A stretch of DNA of 64,000 nucleotides from Klebsiella quasivariicola (GCF_002269255.1 NZ_CP022823.1:3224001-3288000), one strand, 5' to 3'. Positions 1 through 8,610 are shown, numbered from the stretch's first letter. Program-made: numbers and translations. The notes: generated from the letters alone by a model not told the origin.

Positions 1-773
1 GCCAGTCGCCGAACGTCTTCCGTATGCGCCTGATGGGCGCCGAGGTGATCCCGGTGCACAGCGGCTCCGCCACGCTGAAAGATGCCTGTAATGAGGCGCT
101 GCGCGACTGGTCTGGTAGCTACGAGAAGGCGCACTATATGCTGGGCACCGCCGCCGGTCCGCATCCGTTCCCGACCATTGTACGTGAATTCCAGCGCATG
201 ATTGGCGAAGAGACTAAAGCGCAGATCCTCGAAAAAGAGGGACGTCTGCCGGACGCGGTGATCGCCTGCGTTGGCGGTGGGTCAAACGCCATCGGCATGT
301 TTGCCGACTTTATTGATGAAACCAACGTCGGCCTGATCGGCGTGGAACCGGCCGGGCACGGTATCGAGAGCGGCGAGCACGGCGCGCCGCTGAAGCATGG
401 CCGCGTGGGGATCTACTTCGGTATGAAGTCGCCGATGATGCAAACCGCCGACGGCCAGATCGAAGAGTCTTACTCCATTTCCGCCGGGCTGGACTTCCCG
501 TCCGTTGGGCCGCAGCACGCGTTTCTGAACAGCACCGGTCGCGCTGACTATGTGTCGATCACCGACGACGAAGCGCTGGATGCGTTTAAAGCGCTCTCCC
601 GCCACGAAGGGATTATCCCGGCGCTGGAGTCCTCTCACGCTCTGGCCCACGCGCTGAAGATGATGCGCGAGAACCCGGAAAAAGAGCAGCTGCTGGTGGT
701 TAACCTCTCCGGCCGCGGCGACAAAGACATTTTCACCGTACACGACATCCTGAAAGCGCGAGGGGAAATCTGA
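1..773 (+). CDS. trpB: Tryptophan synthase beta chain (5' end missing)
   Basis: Beta subunit of tryptophan synthase, the PLP enzyme that condenses indole with L-serine in the last step of tryptophan synthesis in the cytoplasm. The window opens inside the gene: the reading frame is open from base 3, giving about 256 of the usual 397 residues, so the PLP-lysine region is missing. Visible are the glycine-rich phosphate-binding loop [10 protein letters not shown] and the C-terminal NLSGRGDKD motif typical of the family. The TGA stop overlaps the trpA ATG by one base, the normal trp-operon coupling of the two subunits that form the alpha2-beta2 complex. Identity is very secure. Confidence 0.98.
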   Translation, partial: QSPNVFRMRLMGAEVIPVHSGSATLKDACNEALRDWSGSYEKAHYMLGTAAGPHPFPTIVREFQRMIGEETKAQILEKEGRLPDAVIACVGGGSNAIGMFADFIDETNVGLIGVEPAGHGIESGEHGAPLKHGRVGIYFGMKSPMMQTADGQIEESYSISAGLDFPSVGPQHAFLNSTGRADYVSITDDEALDAFKALSRHEGIIPALESSHALAHALKMMRENPEKEQLLVVNLSGRGDKDIFTVHDILKARGEI

Positions 774-1582
774 TGGAACGCTATGAGACGCTGTTTGCCC
801 AACTGAAAAGCCGCCAGGAAGGCGCCTTCGTTCCCTTTGTCACCCTCGGCGATCCGGGACCGGAGCAGTCGCTGAAAATTATCGATGCGCTGATCGAAGG
901 CGGCGCCGATGCCCTGGAGCTGGGGATCCCCTTCTCCGACCCGCTGGCAGACGGCCCGACCATCCAGGGCGCAGCCCTGCGCGCCTTCGCCGCGGGGGTC
1001 ACCCCGGCGCAGTGCTTCGAGATGCTGGCGGCGATCCGCCAGAAGCATCCGACCATCCCAATCGGCCTGCTGATGTATGCCAACCTCGTCTTCAGCCCGG
1101 GCATCGATGCGTTCTATGCCCAGTGCGAACGCGTCGGCGTCGACTCGGTGCTGGTGGCCGACGTGCCGGTGGAAGAGTCCGCCCCGTTCCGCCAGGCGGC
1201 GATGCGCCATAATATCGCGCCGATTTTCATCTGCCCGCCCAATGCGGATGACGATTTACTGCGCCAGATTGCCTCTTATGGCCGCGGCTACACCTATCTG
1301 CTGTCGCGTGCCGGGGTGACGGGTGCGGAAAATCGCGCCGCGCTACCGCTACACCACCTGGTGGAGAAGCTGGCGGAATATCACGCCGCACCGCCGCTGC
1401 AGGGCTTTGGTATCTCCGCGCCGGAGCAGGTGAGCGCCGCCATTGACGCCGGGGCCGCCGGGGCTATCTCCGGTTCCGCCATCGTCAAAATCATCGAACG
1501 CCACCTCGATGAGCCGCAGATCATGCTCGACGAACTGAAAGCCTTCGTCCAGAGTCTGAAGGCGGCGACCAAAACCGCCTGA
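773..1582 (+). CDS. trpA: Tryptophan synthase alpha chain
   Basis: Alpha subunit of tryptophan synthase; it cleaves indole-3-glycerol phosphate to indole and glyceraldehyde 3-phosphate and channels indole to TrpB. The product is 269 residues (family about 268), a TIM barrel. Both catalytic acids are present: Glu49 in [10 protein letters not shown] and Asp60 in PLADGP. The phosphate-binding GISAPEQ and GAISGSAIV segments are near the C-terminus. The start overlaps the trpB stop (TGATG), so translation is probably coupled. It is the last gene of the trp operon and is followed by a GC-rich hairpin. Confidence 0.98.
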   Translation: MERYETLFAQLKSRQEGAFVPFVTLGDPGPEQSLKIIDALIEGGADALELGIPFSDPLADGPTIQGAALRAFAAGVTPAQCFEMLAAIRQKHPTIPIGLLMYANLVFSPGIDAFYAQCERVGVDSVLVADVPVEESAPFRQAAMRHNIAPIFICPPNADDDLLRQIASYGRGYTYLLSRAGVTGAENRAALPLHHLVEKLAEYHAAPPLQGFGISAPEQVSAAIDAGAAGAISGSAIVKIIERHLDEPQIMLDELKAFVQSLKAATKTA

Positions 1583-1588
1583 CCATCA

Positions 1589-1620
1589 GCCGCCTGGCAT
1601 CGCGCCAGGCGGCGATTTCC
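1589..1620 (+). terminator. Probable trp operon terminator
   Basis: A 10-bp perfect inverted repeat (gccgcctggc / gccaggcggc, 1589-1598 and 1604-1613) with a 5-nt loop lies 6 bases after the trpA stop. The following bases (gatttcctcg) are only moderately T-rich, so it may be a weak intrinsic terminator or a processing/stability hairpin. Confidence 0.6.
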
Positions 1621-1798
1621 TCGTGTTACCTCCCCTCCACGTTTTCTTGCCCGCCAGCACATCAGACGGACCGATGATCGACACCTCGACGCCGGGCGAT
1701 GCGCTTTAGCGTGGAAAGGGATGGCGGGCGGATACCGAAGATTTGAACTATGTGAAAGGGAAAAATATCGCTCTCCCTGACACAGGAGAGCGATACGG

Positions 1799-3058
1799 TC
1801 AGGCAATCATTATTGCCCGAATATCATTGACGTTGGTTAACGTCGGGCCGGTGATCAGCAAATCATTAAGCGCGTGAAAATAACAATAACTATCATGGCC
1901 ATCCAGATATTGCACGGCATTAAGACCGCTCAGCTTGCCGCGCGCAAGCGTATCCGGGAAGACGATCGCGCCTGCGGCATCTTCTGTGCCATCAATACCA
2001 TCGCTGTCTCCCGCCATGGCCCAGATACCGTGTTCCCCCTGGAGCGCACAGGCCAGACTGAGTAAAAACTCGGTATTGCGGCCCCCTTTTCCAGGCTGAG
2101 TGTGGTTTACTGTCACCGTGGTTTCGCCACCTGACAACAGCACAGCAGGCCCTGAAATCGGGTGACCATACTGCTTCGCCGATTTCGCCATACCGGCCAT
2201 GACCACCGCCACTTCCCTGCTTTCACCTTCTATCGCATCCCCCAAAATAAGAGGGGTGAGTCCATGTTGTCGTGCGGCCAGAGCCGCCGCCGCTAACGCC
2301 ATCGCCGGCGTGGCGATAAGCCTGACCTCGCCTGTCGCGGCGTTTTCCACCGGGCCGGCCGGCTGGTTTAGCCGTTCGCTAACGGGCTTCGGGATCGCAA
2401 TGCCATACCGCTGCAGTACCCGGAGCGCATCACGTGGTGCGCTGTTATCGGCAACGGTGGGGCCAGACGCTACGTCCGTCGGATTATCGCCAGGCACATC
2501 GCTGATAATCAGTGATACGATGCGCGCCGGTTGCGCCATGGTCGCCAGCTTTCCGCCTTTCACCGCTGAGAGATGACGACGTACCAGATTCATCTCTTTG
2601 ATGCTGGCCCCGCTATGGAGCAGGGCCCGGGTGATGGTCTGCTTATCTGCCAGCGTTAACCCCGGGGCGGGCAGCGCCATCAACGCCGACCCTCCCCCTG
2701 AAATCAATGCCAGCACCAGATCATCGGCAGTTAAACCGCGCAGCGTCTCCACAATCAGCATTGCGGCAACCTCGCTCATGGCATCTGATACGGGATGAGC
2801 CGCCTCAATAATGCGGATGCGGCCCGCAGGAACCGCGTAACCGTAACGCGTCACCACCACGCCCGACACCGCCACATCCGGCCAGGCCGCATCCACGGCA
2901 GCCGCCATTGCCGCGGACGCTTTACCCGCACCGATCACCACACAACGGCCGCGAGGTTTTTCCGGCAGGTTAGCCAGGGTCACCGGCCCGGCGCGGGCAC
3001 TGTTGACCGCATGTTGAAAGATATCCTGCAGGATCTCTGCAGCCTGTTCGTTATTCAT
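1799..3058 (-). CDS. ttuD: Glycerate kinase, MOFRL family (TtuD-like)
   Basis: Probable glycerate 2-kinase, phosphorylating D-glycerate made by the preceding enzyme to 2-phosphoglycerate for glycolysis. The 419-residue protein has the two-part GckA/TtuD architecture: an N-terminal domain with VIGAGKASAAMA near residue 40 and ISGGGSALM near 120, and a C-terminal MOFRL domain with LLSGGETTVTV and GKGGRNTEF. Older annotation calls this family hydroxypyruvate reductase (ttuD); kinase activity is the better-supported role. Two bases separate it from the upstream dehydrogenase stop, so the three genes are very probably one transcript. The symbol follows the tartrate operon naming and is by context. 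Confidence 0.85.
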   Translation of the reverse strand: MNNEQAAEILQDIFQHAVNSARAGPVTLANLPEKPRGRCVVIGAGKASAAMAAAVDAAWPDVAVSGVVVTRYGYAVPAGRIRIIEAAHPVSDAMSEVAAMLIVETLRGLTADDLVLALISGGGSALMALPAPGLTLADKQTITRALLHSGASIKEMNLVRRHLSAVKGGKLATMAQPARIVSLIISDVPGDNPTDVASGPTVADNSAPRDALRVLQRYGIAIPKPVSERLNQPAGPVENAATGEVRLIATPAMALAAAALAARQHGLTPLILGDAIEGESREVAVVMAGMAKSAKQYGHPISGPAVLLSGGETTVTVNHTQPGKGGRNTEFLLSLACALQGEHGIWAMAGDSDGIDGTEDAAGAIVFPDTLARGKLSGLNAVQYLDGHDSYCYFHALNDLLITGPTLTNVNDIRAIMIA

Positions 3059-3060
3059 GG

Positions 3061-4149
3061 TTATGCGGTCTCGGCAATGTCGGCTTTAGCGTCAATGTAG
3101 TGCACCACGGCGCGTGTCACCTCCGCGGTATTGGCTGAGCCACCGACATCTGGCGTCAGAATGCCTTTTTCACACACATACTCAATGCTTTCCATAATCA
3201 GCGCAGCGGCATGGCGTTCGCCCAGATGTTCAAGCATCTGTACCGCGGTCCAGAAAGTGGCAATGGGGTTCGCAATCCCTGTGCCGGTGATATCGAATGC
3301 GGAACCATGGATCGGTTCGAACATGGAAGGGAAGCGGCGTTCAGGATCAATATTCGCGGTCGGCGCTACGCCCAGACTACCCGCCAGCGCGCCAGCCAGA
3401 TCGGAAAGGATATCGGCGTGCAGATTGGTGGCAACGATGGTATCCAGGGTCTGGGGATGCAACGTCATACGGTGCGTCATGGCATCGACCAACATTTTGT
3501 CCCACTGCACATCCGGGAATTCCTGCGCCACTTCAGCGGCAATCTCATCCCACATCACCATACCATGGCGCTGGGCGTTGGATTTGGTCACCACGGTCAG
3601 CAGCTTACGTGGACGGGACTGCGCCAGTCTGAAGGCATAGCGCATAATGCGCGTCACCCCAACACGGGTAAAGATTGCCACTTCGGTACCGACTTCTTCA
3701 GGTAAACCACGGTGCGCACGGCCGCCGTTACCAGAATATTCACCTTCGGAGTTTTCACGCACGATGACCCAGTCAAGATCGCCCGGCCCGCGGTTGCGCA
3801 GCGGTGAAGTGACGCCCGGCAGAATTTTGGTGGGTCGCACATTGGCGTATTGGTCAAAGCCCTGGCAAATCGGCAGGCGCAGGCCCCAGAGCGTGATGTG
3901 GTCAGGGACATCCGGCGCGCCCACCGCGCCGAAGTAAATGGCATCGAATGCTTTCAGCATGTTCAGCCCTTCCTCCGGCATCATCACGCCATGTTTTTTG
4001 TAATAGTCTGACCCCCAGTCAAAGGTCTCTACATCAAATTTCAGTTGCGGATCGTGGCGCGTCAGCGCGTGCAAGACTTCAATACCTGCCGAAATGACTT
4101 CCGGTCCGATACCGTCCGCAGGGATAGCAGCAATTTTGTAGTGACGCAT
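3061..4149 (-). CDS. ttuC: Tartrate dehydrogenase / D-malate dehydrogenase (decarboxylating)
   Basis: NAD-dependent beta-decarboxylating dehydrogenase of the isocitrate/isopropylmalate dehydrogenase family, acting on tartrate (to oxaloglycolate, then D-glycerate) and/or D-malate. It has 362 residues, close to E. coli DmlA (361). Family marks are the N-terminal PADGIGPEV motif, the substrate-binding VRENSEGEYSG loop, the TKSNAQRHG segment and metal-binding acids in LHADILSDLAGAL, with EPIHGSA in the cofactor region. It sits between the glycerate kinase and an MFS carrier, which favours tartrate over D-malate as the physiological substrate, but the family is promiscuous and sequence alone does not decide. 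Confidence 0.88.
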   Translation of the reverse strand: MRHYKIAAIPADGIGPEVISAGIEVLHALTRHDPQLKFDVETFDWGSDYYKKHGVMMPEEGLNMLKAFDAIYFGAVGAPDVPDHITLWGLRLPICQGFDQYANVRPTKILPGVTSPLRNRGPGDLDWVIVRENSEGEYSGNGGRAHRGLPEEVGTEVAIFTRVGVTRIMRYAFRLAQSRPRKLLTVVTKSNAQRHGMVMWDEIAAEVAQEFPDVQWDKMLVDAMTHRMTLHPQTLDTIVATNLHADILSDLAGALAGSLGVAPTANIDPERRFPSMFEPIHGSAFDITGTGIANPIATFWTAVQMLEHLGERHAAALIMESIEYVCEKGILTPDVGGSANTAEVTRAVVHYIDAKADIAETA

Positions 4150-4163
4150 CGTTATTTCTCCAG

Positions 4164-5489
4164 TTAATGAGTATGAGGATGTGGAAGCTCTGCTGTCGGC
4201 GATTTGTTCGCTCTGGCAGAGAGAATCACGACCACGAGGGCCGAGAGCGCCAGCAATCCGGCGACAAAGTACAGGCCCCAGCTGTAGCTACCGGTTTGCT
4301 CGCGGATCACGCCAATCATCATCGGCCCGACGAAACCGCCGAGGTTGCCGATGGAGTTGATAGCGGCAATGCCAGCGGCCGCAGCCGGGCCGCTGAGGAA
4401 CAGGGTTGGCATGCTCCACAGCGGGGGTTTTGATGCGCTAATCCCCACGGTGACCAGCGTTAAGGCAACCATTACGGTAAACAATGTGTTGACGTTACCG
4501 GCGTATATCAGCCCGCCAGCCGCCAGCAGGCAGGCGCCAATGACGTGCCAGCTGCGCTCTTTGGTTCGATCGGAATGACGCGCCCAGAGGATCATGGCGA
4601 TGACGCCGATCACCGCCGGAAAAGCGTTCAGGAAACCAATCTCCAGCGAGGAAGCACCGAAACTGCGAATGATTTGCGGGGACCAGATGCCAAGCGTATA
4701 CAGCCCGGCGGAGGTACCGAAATAGACCAGCGCCAGCGCCAGGACGCGTATATCCGCCAGTCCCCGCCATGCGCTGGAATGGCTCTGTTTTGCCGCCCGC
4801 GCCAGCTCCTCGGCGTGCAGGGTGTTTTCCAGCCAGGCACGCTCTTGTTCAGTCAGCCATTTGGCCTTGGCCGGACGATCCGTCAGGAAGAACAGAACCA
4901 CAACACCGAGCACCAGCGCCGGCAAAGCTTCCAGGACAAACATCCACTGCCAGCCGGCATAGCCAAGGAAGCCATGCATCTCCAGCAGTGCGGCCGAAAC
5001 CGGCGATCCCAGTGCTGTCGACAGGGAAGCTGCGGCCATAAAGATGGCAGTGACCTGCGCACGCCTGGCGGCAGGAAACCAGTAGCTGAGATAGAGAATG
5101 ATCCCCGGGAAGAAACCGGCTTCCGCCACGCCGAGCAGAAAACGCAGAATGTAGAAGCTCGTCGTGCCCTGCACAAAAGCCATGCAGCCCGAGACCAATC
5201 CCCAGGTGATCATGACGCGGGCGATCCAGATACGGGCGCCCACTTTATGGAGAATTAAGTTTGACGGTACCTCAAACAGAAAGTAACCCAGGAAAAAAAT
5301 GCCGGCGCCCAGCCCAAAAACGGTGGGTGAAAATCCCAGATCCTGATTCATGGTCAGGGCGGCAAAGCCAATATTGACGCGGTCAAGGAAGGCAATGAAG
5401 TACAGCAGCATGATGAAAGGAATAATGCGCAGGGTAACCTTACGCATCACCTTCTTTTCGAGGTCGTTTTTCATGACGGGATGCTCCAT
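4164..5489 (-). CDS. ttuB: MFS transporter, anion:cation symporter family (TtuB-like)
   Basis: Probable inner-membrane importer for tartrate or a related hydroxy-dicarboxylate. The 441-residue protein has about 12 hydrophobic segments, the ACS-family start (RIIPFIMLLYFIAFLDRVN) and a central cytoplasmic loop around residues 200-240. It is the first gene of the operon, 14 bases ahead of the dehydrogenase, so uptake, oxidation/decarboxylation and phosphorylation are encoded together. The alternative ATG at codon 6 (MKNDLEKK) is possible. Substrate is inferred from neighbours; related carriers take hexuronates, phthalate or other acids. Confidence 0.82.
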   Translation of the reverse strand: MEHPVMKNDLEKKVMRKVTLRIIPFIMLLYFIAFLDRVNIGFAALTMNQDLGFSPTVFGLGAGIFFLGYFLFEVPSNLILHKVGARIWIARVMITWGLVSGCMAFVQGTTSFYILRFLLGVAEAGFFPGIILYLSYWFPAARRAQVTAIFMAAASLSTALGSPVSAALLEMHGFLGYAGWQWMFVLEALPALVLGVVVLFFLTDRPAKAKWLTEQERAWLENTLHAEELARAAKQSHSSAWRGLADIRVLALALVYFGTSAGLYTLGIWSPQIIRSFGASSLEIGFLNAFPAVIGVIAMILWARHSDRTKERSWHVIGACLLAAGGLIYAGNVNTLFTVMVALTLVTVGISASKPPLWSMPTLFLSGPAAAAGIAAINSIGNLGGFVGPMMIGVIREQTGSYSWGLYFVAGLLALSALVVVILSARANKSPTAELPHPHTH

Positions 5490-5602
5490 AGTGATGTAGG
5501 GTTGTTATCGTTTTGTAATAAACCCAGTATGAAGTTTTGAACCGCTTTATCATCGGCACGGCTTTATATAAATAATTTGTATAATCAGCTTTTGGTGAAA
5601 AA
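5490..5602. promoter_or_regulatory. Divergent promoter region, ttu operon / LysR regulator
   Basis: A 113-base AT-rich gap between two divergent starts. A TATAAT hexamer at 5580-5585 fits a -10 box for the LysR gene starting at 5603, although its -35 partner is poor. LysR proteins usually bind here and control both directions. No exact T-N11-A operator could be assigned by eye. Confidence 0.5.
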
Positions 5603-6511
5603 ATGGATATAAATCAGCTACGTTGCTTTGTGGTATTAGGTGATGAGCTTCACTTTGGCCGGGCTGCCCGTAAACTCGAAATGATGCCTGCGTCACTGAG
5701 TCGCTTTATCAAACTACTGGAAGATGATTTGGGGATAAGGCTACTGAATCGATCGACCCGCAATGTGTCGCTAACGCCTGAAGGCGCCGCCTTTTTGAAT
5801 GAGGCCAAAACGGTCATTGCTGATTTCGATGCGCTACGGCAGCGATTCCGGAAAAATAGCCTGTTGCAGAAAAGAACGTTGCGGATCGGGGCTATCGACA
5901 GCGCAGCCAAAGGGTTACTGCCTGAACTGCTTAATCTTTTCGTCAGACGTTTTCCTGAGGCAGATATTCATCTTACGGAAGATAAATCTCACAAGCTGAT
6001 TCCCCGACTCATTTCAGGATGGCTGGATGTGGTCTTTGTGCGCCCGCCGGAACATATTGACGCCACGCTGACAACGCGTTTTATCGCCAATGAAACCTGC
6101 GTGCTCGCCGTGCCCGCTAACCACCGGCTGGTCAGTTATGACGACGTCAGTATCGATGACTTCCGGCACGAGCCGGTTATCTTGCCGGAAAGACGCACCC
6201 GGCGTCACAGCCATGACCTGACAATGAATATTTTCAAAGAAGGTGGCAGCATGCCTGTCATCGCGCAGTACGCCGAAGAGAAGCAGACTATCCTGAGTTT
6301 TGTCGCCGCTGGACTCGGTATTGCTCTGGTGCCAGCGTCCTATAAAGACATGAATGCGGACGGCGTGAAATACCTTGCGCTCACGCCCAAAAAACATCTC
6401 GAAGGCCTCCCCCTCAGCGCGATGTGGCATCAGGGAAATAACAATATCTATGTGCGATCCCTGCTGGAGATACTTTCCGACAACATCGACGAACTGACCC
6501 GTGATTTGTGA
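5603..6511 (+). CDS. LysR-family regulator of the tartrate operon
   Basis: A 302-residue LysR-type transcription factor. The N-terminal winged helix-turn-helix (about residues 1-60; HFGRAARKLEMMPASLSRF and LLNRSTRNVSLTPEG) is followed by a periplasmic-binding-protein-like effector domain beginning near residue 90 (RTLRIGAIDSAA). It is divergent from the three-gene tartrate operon, the classical LysR arrangement, so it probably activates that operon when tartrate or a breakdown product binds. The effector is inference. The N-terminus fits the LysR start (MDINQLRCFV) without extension. Confidence 0.88.
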   Translation: MDINQLRCFVVLGDELHFGRAARKLEMMPASLSRFIKLLEDDLGIRLLNRSTRNVSLTPEGAAFLNEAKTVIADFDALRQRFRKNSLLQKRTLRIGAIDSAAKGLLPELLNLFVRRFPEADIHLTEDKSHKLIPRLISGWLDVVFVRPPEHIDATLTTRFIANETCVLAVPANHRLVSYDDVSIDDFRHEPVILPERRTRRHSHDLTMNIFKEGGSMPVIAQYAEEKQTILSFVAAGLGIALVPASYKDMNADGVKYLALTPKKHLEGLPLSAMWHQGNNNIYVRSLLEILSDNIDELTRDL

Positions 6512-6553
6512 CGAACAAGATGATTGTTGCGCCAGGCGGCAACACACGAGAAT

Positions 6554-7012
6554 TTAGCCTGGTTGCTGCAAACTGTCGGCGTATTTGCGTGTTAAGCGAA
6601 ACAGCGCCTGCACCTCCTCTTCCGGCCACTGCGCCAGCACCTGATTCATTAACCGCCGCCGCGCTACCGCAATACTGTCGATCATCTGTTGTCCGCTGGC
6701 GCTAAGCGTTACTTCGCTGATCCGTCGATCATGACGGTTAGGTTGCTTACAGGCGAGTCCCTGGGCTTCCAGTTTCTTCACCTGGCGGCTGACGGTGGTG
6801 TAATCGCGCCCTAAATGATCCGCCAGCTCCACAACCCCCACCGGGCCATGGCGTCCTACCGCCACCAGCAGCGGAAACAGCATCTGCTCCAGCTGGACGC
6901 CGGCCGCCTGGAGGATCTGCTCGTCGCGCAGGGGCTGGTTCATCACGCTGATGATATCCAGCAGCGCACCGTGAAAGTCGGTAATATCGTAGTCATTATG
7001 TGCATATTGCAT
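6554..7012 (-). CDS. MarR-family transcriptional regulator
   Basis: A 152-residue winged-helix regulator of the MarR family. The recognition region (GVVELADHLGRDYTTVSRQ) and the wing (NRHDRRISEVTL) lie near residues 58-100. It is divergent from the oxidoreductase at 7087, with a palindrome in the 74-base gap, so it most likely represses both genes and is released by a small electrophile or phenolic ligand. The ligand is unknown. It converges with the LysR gene at its 3' end, about 40 bases apart. Confidence 0.87.
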   Translation of the reverse strand: MQYAHNDYDITDFHGALLDIISVMNQPLRDEQILQAAGVQLEQMLFPLLVAVGRHGPVGVVELADHLGRDYTTVSRQVKKLEAQGLACKQPNRHDRRISEVTLSASGQQMIDSIAVARRRLMNQVLAQWPEEEVQALFRLTRKYADSLQQPG

Positions 7013-7065
7013 ATATTAATTTTCCGCGTATAGTGCTGCAAAATAATATGTGTATTTTACACATA
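7007..7065. promoter_or_regulatory. Probable MarR operator(s)
   Basis: Between the divergent MarR and oxidoreductase genes a perfect inverted repeat, TATGTGTA-ttt-TACACATA, occupies 7047-7065. A related imperfect element beginning tatgtgca overlaps the MarR start codon region near 7007-7025. Size and placement are typical of MarR operators; binding is inferred. Confidence 0.6.
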
Positions 7066-7086
7066 ATTCCCGACAGGAGATAATTT

Positions 7087-8034
7087 ATGAAAGCAGCCGT
7101 CGTGTTTGACCTCGCAGAAGGTCCGGTATGGGCCGATTTTATCGACCCGCAGCCCGCTGCCGGCCACACGCTCATTGACGTCCGCGCCGCCGCGATAAGC
7201 CATGTGGTTAAGGCCCGGGCATCCGGACGCCATTACAGCTTCGATGGCAATCTGCCCTTTGTGCCCGGTATCGATGGCGTTGGCACATTACCCAACGGCC
7301 AGCGCGTCTACTTCGCCTTCCCCACCGCCCCCTTCGGCAGTATGGCGCAGCGGGCGCCGGTTGCCCTGCAGAATTGCCTGCCGTTGCCGGATGCGCTCGA
7401 TGATGTTAGCGCGGCGGCGATGGCCAATCCCGGCATGTCCGCGTGGGCGTCTCTGGTAACACGCGCCCAGCTTCAGGCCGGTGAAACGGTGCTGATTAAC
7501 GGCGCCACCGGCAGTGCCGGCCAGCTGGCGGTGCAGATTGCCCGCTATCTGGGGGCCAAAAAGATCATTGCGACCGGGCGTAATGCGCAGGCGCTGGCGA
7601 CGCTGGACGCCGATGAGTGTATTCAGTTAACCGCTGATGATAAAACCTTGAGCGGGCAGTTTTCAGCGGCCAGCGCCGCGCAGATTGACGTGGTCATCGA
7701 TTACCTGTGGGGACACAGCGCGGAAGTGTTATTGCCGGCGCTGGCGAAATATACTCCTGCCGGCAGACCGGTGCGCTATGTGCAGGTGGGGTCCCTGGCT
7801 GGCGCCGATATCGCGTTAAATGGCGCAGTGCTGCGATCGGCTCCGCTCGTGCTGATGGGCAGCGGTATCGGTAGCCTGTCGATGCCGCAGCTGCTGGCGG
7901 CCACCGGTGAAATGCTGCAGGCGGCGGTGCCGGGGCAATTGACCATCGCCACCACCCCACGGCCGCTGCAGGATATCGCGGCGGCCTGGCCGCAGGACGA
8001 CAGTCAGAAGCGTACGGTTTTCACCCTCGGATAA
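7087..8034 (+). CDS. MDR/quinone oxidoreductase-like alcohol dehydrogenase family protein
   Basis: A 315-residue member of the medium-chain dehydrogenase/reductase superfamily. An N-terminal GroES-like domain contains the VPGIDGVG motif near residue 60, and the Rossmann domain carries the nucleotide loop GATGSAGQLAVQIARYLGA near residue 140. Structural-zinc cysteines are not evident, so a quinone oxidoreductase or enoyl reductase type activity with NADPH is more likely than a true zinc alcohol dehydrogenase. It is divergent from the MarR gene and preceded by a clear ribosome site (caggaga). A role in detoxifying reactive carbonyls or quinones is plausible but unproven. Confidence 0.78.
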   Translation: MKAAVVFDLAEGPVWADFIDPQPAAGHTLIDVRAAAISHVVKARASGRHYSFDGNLPFVPGIDGVGTLPNGQRVYFAFPTAPFGSMAQRAPVALQNCLPLPDALDDVSAAAMANPGMSAWASLVTRAQLQAGETVLINGATGSAGQLAVQIARYLGAKKIIATGRNAQALATLDADECIQLTADDKTLSGQFSAASAAQIDVVIDYLWGHSAEVLLPALAKYTPAGRPVRYVQVGSLAGADIALNGAVLRSAPLVLMGSGIGSLSMPQLLAATGEMLQAAVPGQLTIATTPRPLQDIAAAWPQDDSQKRTVFTLG

Positions 8035-8061
8035 AAAATCGCTTCCGCACAAAAGATGGGG

Positions 8062-8094
8062 TTGATATCTTAAATGAGAAATATTATCTTTCTC
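8062..8094 (+). promoter_or_regulatory. Fur-box promoter of the RyhB-type RNA
   Basis: TTGATA (8062-8067) and TATCTT (8085-8090) are spaced 17 bases. Overlapping the -10 is an inverted repeat, aatgagaaa / tttctcatt (8073-8081, 8089-8097); its 19-base core at 8076-8094 matches the Fur consensus at 13 of 19 positions. Iron-loaded Fur would occlude this promoter. Confidence 0.72.
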
Positions 8095-8096
8095 AT

Positions 8097-8190
8097 TACT
8101 GAATAGTTGAGTAAATAACTCAGGTATTCAGTACGACATTGCTCACATTGCTTCCAGTATTTTTGCCCGCACTTGTGCGGGCTTTTTTTT
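8097..8190 (+). ncRNA. ryhB: RyhB-type iron-responsive small RNA (RyhB-2-like)
   Basis: An RNA gene of about 94 nt. It contains CATTGCTCACATTGCTTCCA at 8137-8156, which is the conserved base-pairing core of RyhB as I know it from E. coli (the identical run with the following gtatt). The fold is right for RyhB: a 5' stem-loop (ctgaata...gtattcag with an inner tgagt/actca stem, about 8099-8132), the single-stranded core, and a terminator hairpin gcccgcac-tt-gtgcgggc with eight T's (8165-8190). RyhB represses iron-using and iron-storage mRNAs with Hfq when iron is low. The flanking sequence differs from E. coli RyhB and the gene neighbour is fiu, not yhhX/yhhY, so it is probably the second paralogue. 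Exact ends are inferred. Confidence 0.88.
8165..8190 (+). terminator. Intrinsic terminator of the RyhB-type RNA
   Basis: An 8-bp perfect GC-rich stem (gcccgcac / gtgcgggc) with a 2-nt closing loop is followed by eight consecutive T's. A long U tail is expected for an Hfq-binding RNA. Confidence 0.92.
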
Positions 8191-8610
8191 ACTCGCGACA
8201 CACCTCACACACCAGCTGACGCTGCCAGCGGTGGCCCGGCGCCTGCTCCAGACGACCTACGGCGCGGCATCGTTCTCCGTCACGCGGCGGGAGAACGCTC
8301 GCTGGTCATCACCCCAACAACGCGGTCGCGGAACAGTGCCTGCAGAGGGATCGGTGGTCCCCTGTTTTTCATTACACCATTTTCCAGAACGGCGTTCTCC
8401 TCGCGCAGAAGGAGGGCATTTTTTACGCCAAAAGCCACGAAGCGCCGGGTTAGCCCTGGCGCCTGTCACCTCACGGCGCGGCCTGTCACCGGCCTCTTCC
8501 AGCCGCCCTTTCGCTTCAATCCCACCCTTTCGTTCAAAATTTGTGAATTATGTAAATTGCGATGAAGAAATAAGTTTAAACGTCAACTTTTCTATGTAAA
8601 TATTAAGACG
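8191..8610. other. Intergenic stretch without a recognisable gene
   Basis: About 420 bases between the small RNA terminator and the fiu promoter. Several frames are open by chance in this GC-rich DNA. One frame, about 8316-8456 and ending in TAG, reads like a coding remnant (it includes FHYTIFQNGVLLAQKEG), but no start or family could be assigned. I see no RNA gene or repeat in it. Confidence 0.4.

Noticed and set aside
4545..5258. A long plus-strand frame opposite the MFS carrier
   Set aside because: Shadow of a GC-rich membrane protein gene; charged low-complexity content, no start site, and the minus-strand gene is unmistakable.
8173..8599. Two long open frames in the gap upstream of fiu
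   Set aside because: Compositionally odd (rich in Arg, Pro and Ser), overlapping each other, with no family resemblance and no ribosome site; they look like chance frames in GC-rich DNA.
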